Assembly: GCA_930367215.1 (NCBI GenBank) | Contig: OV884057.1 | Coordinates: forward strand, 262,278,339 to 262,342,338 | From: Pollenia angustigena | Taxonomy: Eukaryota; Arthropoda; Insecta; Diptera; Polleniidae | Reading direction: 5' to 3' | Length of the DNA stretch: 64,000 nucleotides | Shown: in pieces, positions 57,508 to 64,000 of the stretch | Layout of the letters: each line of letters starts with the position of its first letter | Numbering within the stretch: the first letter of the stretch is position 1 | Translations under genes and position numbers: made by a program | Notes under the pieces: model-generated | Database searches by the model: none | What the model saw: only the letters and a program-made list of their open reading frames with translations | What the model was told of the DNA's origin: nothing

Positions 57508-57957
57508 CTACTCCCACTATAAATGGGACACATGAAAAAACTTAGTTAACATACATCTTTATCTTAATTATTTGCTGTTGGTATCAATTAAATTGGAATA
57601 ATTTAATTTATATAAAATAAAGTACCTAAATTAAATTAAAATTCTTAAATTAAACTAAGTCTTTTATGTTTAGTAATAAATAACTTCATACCTATGTATA
57701 TCAACATAAAACTTTCTATGTGTCCCACATAGTAGTAGTGAGAGTGGGTACAAAAAATACACACACAACAAACAGCGCAAAGATGCGGTTCTATTCCCGC
57801 AAGAGACTCTGGTTTTTTTTCCTGCAGACAAGCCTAGATTAGCTTAGAAAATTTAAAAAATGTAGTTATTTCTTTGAATTTTTGTACTCTCACAACACTA
57901 TTTAAATTGTGCGTCGAATAGAACCGTTTCGTAAACCAAATTGATGTTTGTTGTGTG
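57508..57957. repeat. Two short inverted-repeat segments in the first intron
   Basis: 57508-57535 (ACTCCCACT, AATGGGACACAT) is mirrored at 57716-57748. AACAAACAGCGCAAAGATGC, then GGTTCTATTC, at about 57767-57800 is imperfectly mirrored at 57916-57955. Probably decayed MITEs. Confidence 0.45.
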
Positions 57958-58440
57958 ATTGATTTTTAAAACCTTTTCCTTAGCTTCACTTCATAAAATC
58001 AAATCTTGTAACGTTAATTTAACCGCCTTATACTCAATGCACATGGATGAAATTTTGCAGGCATACATAATCCCGTAGCCAAGAAAAAATTTAGGGGATA
58101 AAATTTTTTTTTTTTTTTGGTAAAATGCTTTTTTGACCGCCTTTTACTCAATGCAAATGGAAGAAACTTGGCAGTCATAAATATTCCCGATGACAGTACA
58201 CGAATACATGGGCGTAGCCAGGATAAAATCTAGAGGGGGCATGCAAAATTTTTTTTAAATGTTCTTTTTTAAGAAAAGCGTTTCTTAAAAAAAATTTTTT
58301 TTAAATGTTCTTATTTTATTATACATGTAAATGTACTTATGCAGGCCTTTAGTAGGTACATATATAATAAAGAATGTCAGCTTATATAATTATCAAAGTT
58401 ATTTTCGGGAATACAAAGTTTATTATTAATACGATCTTCG

Positions 58441-59079
58441 TATGACGTGCTAAATTACCAGTTTTTCATATTTGATAAATACACTGAAATTTATTGTTGA
58501 GGGAAAGCAAGCCTCTATGCGCATTTCGCCGGTTGCTTACACCAGCTCATCAGGAAACCTTTTCCAAAGATTTTAGAAAAGCCAAAAATATTAAACAAAT
58601 AAAACCTTAAGCGAATATGAGTTATAAACACTCTAAGTCTTACCAGTAACAATATCAAAGCTTAAACAAAACACCAACAATAAACAGTGAGTTTATCTTT
58701 TCTTACATCGCCCTACAATTGGTTGGGTTCTTTCCGACTCGAATTGTAGTTGTAAGTGGGTTAAAAGATAAAACTGAATTGGCAAATTGGTTTAGTTCGT
58801 TGTTTTCTTACGAAGGCAATAGAATGAAGCGGTTTGTTTTTTAATTTTGTTTTTTCTTTTAACCCACTTACAACTACAATTCGAGTCGGAAAGAACCCAA
58901 CCAATTGTAGGGCGATGTAAGAAAAGATAAACTCACTGTTTATTGTTGGTGTTTTGTTTAAGCTTTGATATTGTTACAGGTAAGACTTAGAGTGTTTATA
59001 ACTCTTATTCGCTTAAGGTTTTATTTGTTTAATATTTTTGGCTTTTCTAAAATCTTTGGAAAAGGTTTCCTGATGAGCT
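58441..59079. repeat. Foldback family F, copy 4: 225-bp arms, near-perfect palindrome
   Basis: Arms 58544-58768 and 58855-59079 are complementary with only two differences by eye (near GCGAATATGAG and TTACCAGTAAC), around an 86-bp loop. The left side extends 100 bp further (58441-58543) into the family's outer sequence (TTATTGTTGAGGGAAAGC), while the right side ends abruptly. The preceding 58020-58430 holds AT-rich DNA with a hAT-like phrase, CATGGGCGTAGCCAGGAT, at 58208. Confidence 0.85.
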
Positions 59080-59084
59080 TATAT

Positions 59085-60375
59085 AATTCTTGTTGAAAAT
59101 TTTTACTAATTTGAGGTCGCTGATTTTATCAAATCTCCATTTTTCTCTATCAGCTTGACTTTTCGAGATATACCGTTAAGTCCAAAATTAAGACAACTTT
59201 TAATACGGTTCACCATATTCAGTTGAAAATAATCCGAAACAATATTATCTTTAAGCCGTGCTTAAATTGTTTTTTAATTTGCCTAGTGGTTTGAGCGATA
59301 TACATACATATGTATATCAAAATATCAAATGAGTTTTATTTTTGTGTATGCTGCTGTTCTATTTATTGACGTCCTTTGCTTCACTTAAAAATGGGATACC
59401 TTCAGTTAATTGTGAATAAAAGCGAAACGCATTCATCGATTTTTATGATCTATGTCTCATTTTGTTCATTGGTTATGAGAGTTTACGTAAACGTAAGAAG
59501 ACTAACTTTTTTCCGTTTTGGATTTTTATGATTTTTTAAAATACAAGATTTGTAATTTTTTTTCTTTGCGTAAACAACCATTACTCAGACTTTTTTTTGT
59601 GATTTCCTAAAATTTGATTGTTTTTCAAAGCTAACAAATACATCTTAAAAATAAAAATTTTGAAAATCGCTTAATGAATAGCACAGTTATGATTTTTGGA
59701 CTGTTAATTTTTGGAAAAAGTCAAAAATACGATTAGTACCTACCTGCAACTTAAAAATGCGGGCTGATGAACAAATAGGAGATTAGATTTGAAATCAACG
59801 ACATCAAATTAGTAAAAATTTGCAATAAAGTATAAATTAAAGCCTCAAAAAAATGTTAAATTTTTTTCCTTTGTGTAATTTTTTTTATTGTTAAATTTAA
59901 TTTTTTGCAATTAAAAAAAACTGCAGAACGTTTTTAATGTATTGGGTTGTTCTGGAGGAGACAAAAAAAAAAAAAAAAGCAAATCAGATTGAGTATGAAG
60001 TAGCAAATTTTTGTAAACAAGTAAAAGGTTTCAATACCAGTGTCTTGGATTACAGAATAAATTGAACTAGTGTAATAAAAAATTATTCAATTGAAAATCC
60101 GTTTCATAAACCTGTATTATTTTTTATAACTACGGCCCTACTTGTTTAAACGTACATACATGTATAAATAATGCTTTTTCGAAGAGTTTTTTTTATGAAT
60201 ATGCATGTGTATCGTTCATTTCAAAACAAATTATAAAATATTGTTTTTGCTTTACGTGTCAGTCGTTCGAAGTCGATGAAGAGGCAGGCCACTAATTCAA
60301 AAAATATAATTTTTTAGGAGAGCCGTATAAAGTTTTTTATAAAAAATAAAAAACTCCAAACATATCGCTCTAACA
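59085..60375. other. No gene seen (intron of PQ-loop gene)
   Basis: AT-rich intronic DNA. Short phrases (AATTTTTACTAATTTGAGGT at 59097 and inverted AAATTAGTAAAAATTTGCAA at 59805) form an inverted pair, with ATTTGATTTC-type sequence between. Confidence 0.4.
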
Positions 60376-60882
60376 AAATATATGTCGTCACCTAAAAGGC
60401 GAAATAACCTATCTGCAGTTTTCAAAAGTTTACAGGAGAGAGAAAAAACGTTATAAAACTGGAACTATTAACGATATTGAAACGAAAATGGCACATTTTG
60501 ATTAAATGAAACCAGTAATATATATCGGTTTAGAAAATTTTGTTTTTCTATTCACAGCTTATGTTATTAAACTTAGGTTCTTTGGAATTGTAAAAATCTG
60601 AAACCAAATAACCTATCTGCAGTACTAATTAGTATGAATAAATAAAAATTTCTTTATACACATAAATATTAATTATATAGATTAAAACATTACAGTAGCA
60701 GTTTCTTTTACTGGTTTAAGCAAAAACAAGTACTTAATGTTTGTTTAAATTACACTATGCAACAAAATTAAATTTTTATCGTGATTTTTGATGATTTATT
60801 TTTCTCTTTTTTTGTGCGTAACGTTCCACTAGGTACAAAAACTTTGTCATTTGTAATATTACATGTTCAAAATTTTGCACAC

Positions 60883-62426
60883 ATATGGGCATTTCCATGT
60901 CATCGTACGTGACATTTGTACGCCTTCAGAGCGATAGATATTTTGTAAAAAAAGTAGTAACCGGAAAATTTGTTTTATCATTATGTTTCATTTGGAGGCA
61001 ACTTTATATGAAAAAAAAAATTTTTCAAATTCGGAACCTTGTTGTTCAAAATATCGGGCAAAATAAGTGAATATCGTACGTGACGTAAAACTGAAGTGAT
61101 ATTTGGGTGAATGTAAAATAATACGAAAATCTGCAAATTGTGGTAGGATTTTCAACTTTTTTTAATTTCACACATTAAACCACATATTTTTTCTTTATTA
61201 TCCGTAATTGGAAAAAAAATTTGTTTTGGATGGTTTTATAATGAACCAAATGTAATATCGTTCGTGACATACTGTACGTGACAGATTTTTCTCTTATAGT
61301 ATTTGCAAAGTATGAAATATATTTTTTGTAAATATATATGTATATATTAAAACTTAAAACAAACAAGTTATAAAGTATAGTCGGGCAAGCCCGACCATAT
61401 GATACCCTACACCATTATATTTAAAAACAATTTTTTGAGAGGGCACCCTATTTGGGACCCATGGCCAATCAAGGTCGCCAAAACAGAATTATGCTCTGAG
61501 GTTAAGAATTATATAAAAGTTATTTGTGCCGAATATTATTTAGTTGTCTTCATCTATATGAGATTTGTTTGCCCCTAACTGATTTAAAGAAGGTGGTTTA
61601 TTTGGGACCTATGGTTCATTTTGGATCTAACAGCACAACATTTTGTCATGACATAGCACCTATCGTAAAAGTCATTGTCGCCAATTTTTATGTAATTACC
61701 AAAATTTTTAAGGAAATGACATTAAAAACTATTTTCGGGAGTAGTACTTGTATGGGAGCTATGGTCAAATATGGACCGATTCCATTAAAATTTGGTAAGA
61801 TGATATTGATTGTAATAAAATAAGGTTTGACCAAATTTTAACTAAATACCAACATAAGATGACGCATTTAGTTGCATTTTAGTACTTACAATATCGTACG
61901 TGACGAACTTTAAAAGCTTATAAAATTTTTATTATATCAATTTAAAAAAAAATTTCGATCAATATTTTTTTGGAAAAAATATCTTGCTTTGAACTTTTAT
62001 TTTGAAACTCCTAAGACTGATCAATTTCAAATGATACAGACAAATGGTGTTTTTGCACCACGTACGTGACTTTAGAATAGCATCCAAAAGAAACACAAAA
62101 ATATAGCGCTAATCGAACTATATATTTGGTCTTTCCTCGTGGATCTTGTTCATTGTTGTTGTAACATTAATTTCAAAGCATAATTCCAGGGTTGCCAGTA
62201 TCTGTATTTATTCGGCAGAATATTGAAAATTGCAGTAATTAAAAATGAATTAATGAGAAAGTGAGTAAAAACTTTTATTTTTTGCTTTTTAAACATTGTT
62301 ATAAGCTATAAATACCTCGGCATAGTAAAGTTTGGGTGTTTTTTTCCTTTCTCCCATATTTGAAAAAAAGTTTCAAGCGTTTTAATTTTTGAGTCGTGGT
62401 TGACATTCTCATGGAAATGCCCATAT
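60883..62426. mobile_element. Element B: relative of element A with TCGTACGTGAC motif
   Basis: The 17-bp perfect inverted tips, ATATGGGCATTTCCATG, are at 60883-60899 and 62410-62426. The motif TCGTACGTGAC, or a close variant, occurs at 60903, 61074, 61258, 61272, 61894 and 62060, all in one orientation. The first copy starts 20 bp from the outer edge, as in element A read backwards. Spacings of 171, 184 and 166 parallel A's 179, 190 and 167. The interior has no recognisable coding sequence and is interrupted by another repeat at about 61357-61845. Confidence 0.65.
61357..61845 (+). repeat. Dispersed fly repeat with GTCGGGC hairpin, nested in element B
   Basis: Starts AACAAGTTATAAAGTATAGT, then the hairpin GTCGGGCAAGCCCGAC, then ATATGATACCCTACACCA. 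Downstream has recurring TTTGGGACCYATGG and ATGGGAGCTATGGTCAAATA phrases. The AACAAGT-hairpin-TACCCT end parallels the complement of the end at 12672-12712, so it may be the same broad class of non-coding element. Confidence 0.55.
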
Positions 62427-62524
62427 ACGTTATGATATAGGGAATAAAAATGCATAAAAAACTCAATTTTGAAATGTTTGCAGATAGGTTATAAGGTCTT
62501 TAAGATGACGATATGTAACGTTTA

Positions 62525-63778
62525 TTCTGACTCTTTATGATGGCCTTTGGAAAACAGCGATGTGTTATTGTTATTATAAAATAAACGCGTAATAACAAAT
62601 ATAATATTTATTGGTTTCATTTAAGAAGAGTTAAATTACTGCATACTTAACGATAAAATTGAGTTATGACACTTTTGAAGTAAATGGGCGATATGATCTA
62701 CGTTAAATAAATAAAGATTGTCCAACTATAGTTTTTATTATTTTATAACTAGAAATACAAATAAACATTTTTATCAAGAATAAATTTTGTTTTGTTTATA
62801 GTTCTTGAATTTATTATAGTAGTAAATTTGTATTTTTATAATCTTAAACCCTGATCTCAATTTACTTTAAAATTATGCTTTAAAAATTAAAAACTTTAAA
62901 CTAAAACAGATTTAAACTAAAAGAGATTTCTTCACTTACCTATAAATAAAGTTATGCTCTAAACATTTATTACGTACATATATATTATTTATAATCACTA
63001 TGGGTTATCAAAGGCCATTTATTATCTTTAAATAGTTTGTACATTTGGTTAAGAATAAATATTTCTTGATAACGCTATTAAAAATCTTATTTCCTTTCGT
63101 AACATTCCTATTGAATAGTGTTGAACAATAGTAGTTTATTGTTTTGTAATAAAATAAATTTATTGATTTAAAATTGTATTCTTAATAAGCCAAAATTATT
63201 GTGAATCTACGTGGTTGTTTTTTTTTTCAATATTATTTAAAGCTTTCTTAACCCTACGGTCACAAAACATGTAACTATATATCTTTCATAATAACGATAT
63301 GGTCTTGAAATTTAAGATCGTCATAAATAATGTGCTCAAAACTATTCAACAATCTTAAAAAAAAAACTAAAAGTACATAGATTAACTTTTACAAATTTTT
63401 AAGACTGAAAATACATTTAAAAGTTGTCAGACATTCAAAAGTCTAAAGTATGTAATAAAATAGGTAATTAAAAATAAGCAGTCGCTGCCGAGAAATCATG
63501 CGAATGAAATTAAATCGATTGCAATCGTTTACAGCTCTGGTACAAAGATATGTATATATACACTGCCTTACAATTGAATAAACACAAATAATTGTTTTAT
63601 GAAATATTAATTTTTGTACAATTGTTTTAAATAAAATTCTTACACAACATAAGCTGATCTCCAGTTTGTAACAAATCTATTGTAACACGTCACTGAAATC
63701 CCCTTTAGCTTTTGTGGATTTTATAAGTTATTTTGCTTGTACAACTGCAGAAACTAAGGATGCCAATCAGGACTGTTT
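62525..63778. other. No gene seen
   Basis: AT-rich intronic DNA, no recognised repeats. Confidence 0.4.
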
Positions 63779-64000
63779 TACTACCCTTCACCGAAGATAA
63801 AGGGTAACAATATAAGTTTGTCATTCCGTTTGTAACTTCCACAATATTGATCCTAGACTTTATAATGTAAATACATTCTACCGTCTGTCTGCCCGTCTGT
63901 TGCAATGGGGTTCCGAAGACCCCATATATGATGGGATCGTTTGTATAAATTCATGTCAGATATGCTCATTTACATTTTGCTATTGAAATTTAGCCAGAAA
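63779..64000 (+). mobile_element. Mini-me/DINE-1-type repeat, left part, runs off the window
   Basis: CTACCCTTCACCGAAGATAA, TAAGTTTGTCATTCCGTTTG and CTACCGTCTGTCTGCCCGTC repeat the layout of 11317-11480. The right end is beyond 64000. Confidence 0.65.

Larger units (their letters stand above)
60376..62520. mobile_element. Element C: inverted-repeat element that contains element B
   Basis: The left end, ATATGTCGTCACCTAAAAGG followed by AATAACCTATCTGCAG, is mirrored at 62470-62520 (complement ATATCGTCATCTTAAAGACC, then TTATAACCTATCTGCA). A second direct copy of the motif AATAACCTATCTGCAGTA lies at about 60606-60623. It shares with A and B the plan of a motif placed next to the terminal repeat and repeated about 200 bp inward, with a different motif. 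The ends are not exact. Confidence 0.5.

Noticed and set aside
61524..61823. 99-codon frame in element B
   Set aside because: It is read through a dispersed non-coding fly repeat with recurring GGGACCTATGG phrases.

Overview
The window is AT-rich nuclear DNA from a fly, most likely a muscoid or other higher dipteran. Evidence: a nuclear mitochondrial-import gene with short introns, mini-me/DINE-1-type repeats carrying a (GTCY)n core, non-LTR elements with RNase H, and very dense nested transposons. Only two host genes are visible. One is a complete three-exon Tim21 gene on the minus strand (46831-47932). The other is the first coding exon of a PQ-loop (SLC66A2/PQLC1-like) membrane protein on the plus strand (57273-57475), whose later exons are outside the window or inside an intron of more than 6.5 kb.

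Layout: 0.1-5.3 kb holds two abutting DNA transposons, element A (102-2186) and a long-TIR element with a RAG1/Transib-like DDE remnant (2201-5251). 6.7-20.9 kb is gene-free: a TA-flanked 1 kb element, MITEs, several copies of one foldback family, a 153-bp satellite inside a mini-me-type element, a long (AT)n tract and poly-C tracts. 21-27.6 kb has a decayed hAT transposase, the 3' half of an RNase H-bearing non-LTR element and a spliced but inactivated PIF/Harbinger transposase gene. 32.5-34.5 kb is a truncated Ty3/Gypsy gag-pol. 34.6-45.7 kb is a nest: a hAT MITE inside another MITE, a hAT remnant, and a second non-LTR copy on the minus strand split by a foldback element whose arms are tandem repeats. 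48.5-53.8 kb is a cluster of TA-flanked MITEs and a hAT with a perfect 8-bp duplication. 58.4-62.5 kb contains a near-perfect 225-bp-arm palindrome and element B nested in element C.

The most unusual observation is that elements A and B, 59 kb apart and in opposite orientation, share one architecture although their sequences have diverged. Both have termini beginning ATATGGGC. Both have a recurrent internal motif (CGKACGTKAC core) whose first copy starts exactly 20 bp from the outer edge, and in both the motif spacings and far-end distance are nearly the same. Each element uses its own variant of the motif at almost every copy, as if the motif and a binding protein had changed together. Element A also carries a remnant of a protein family of unknown function (SHGKG-x2-DG-x-G signature).

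All calls were made by reading the sequence. No database search was run, so family names rest on recognised motifs, and element limits rest on terminal inverted repeats and target-site duplications.
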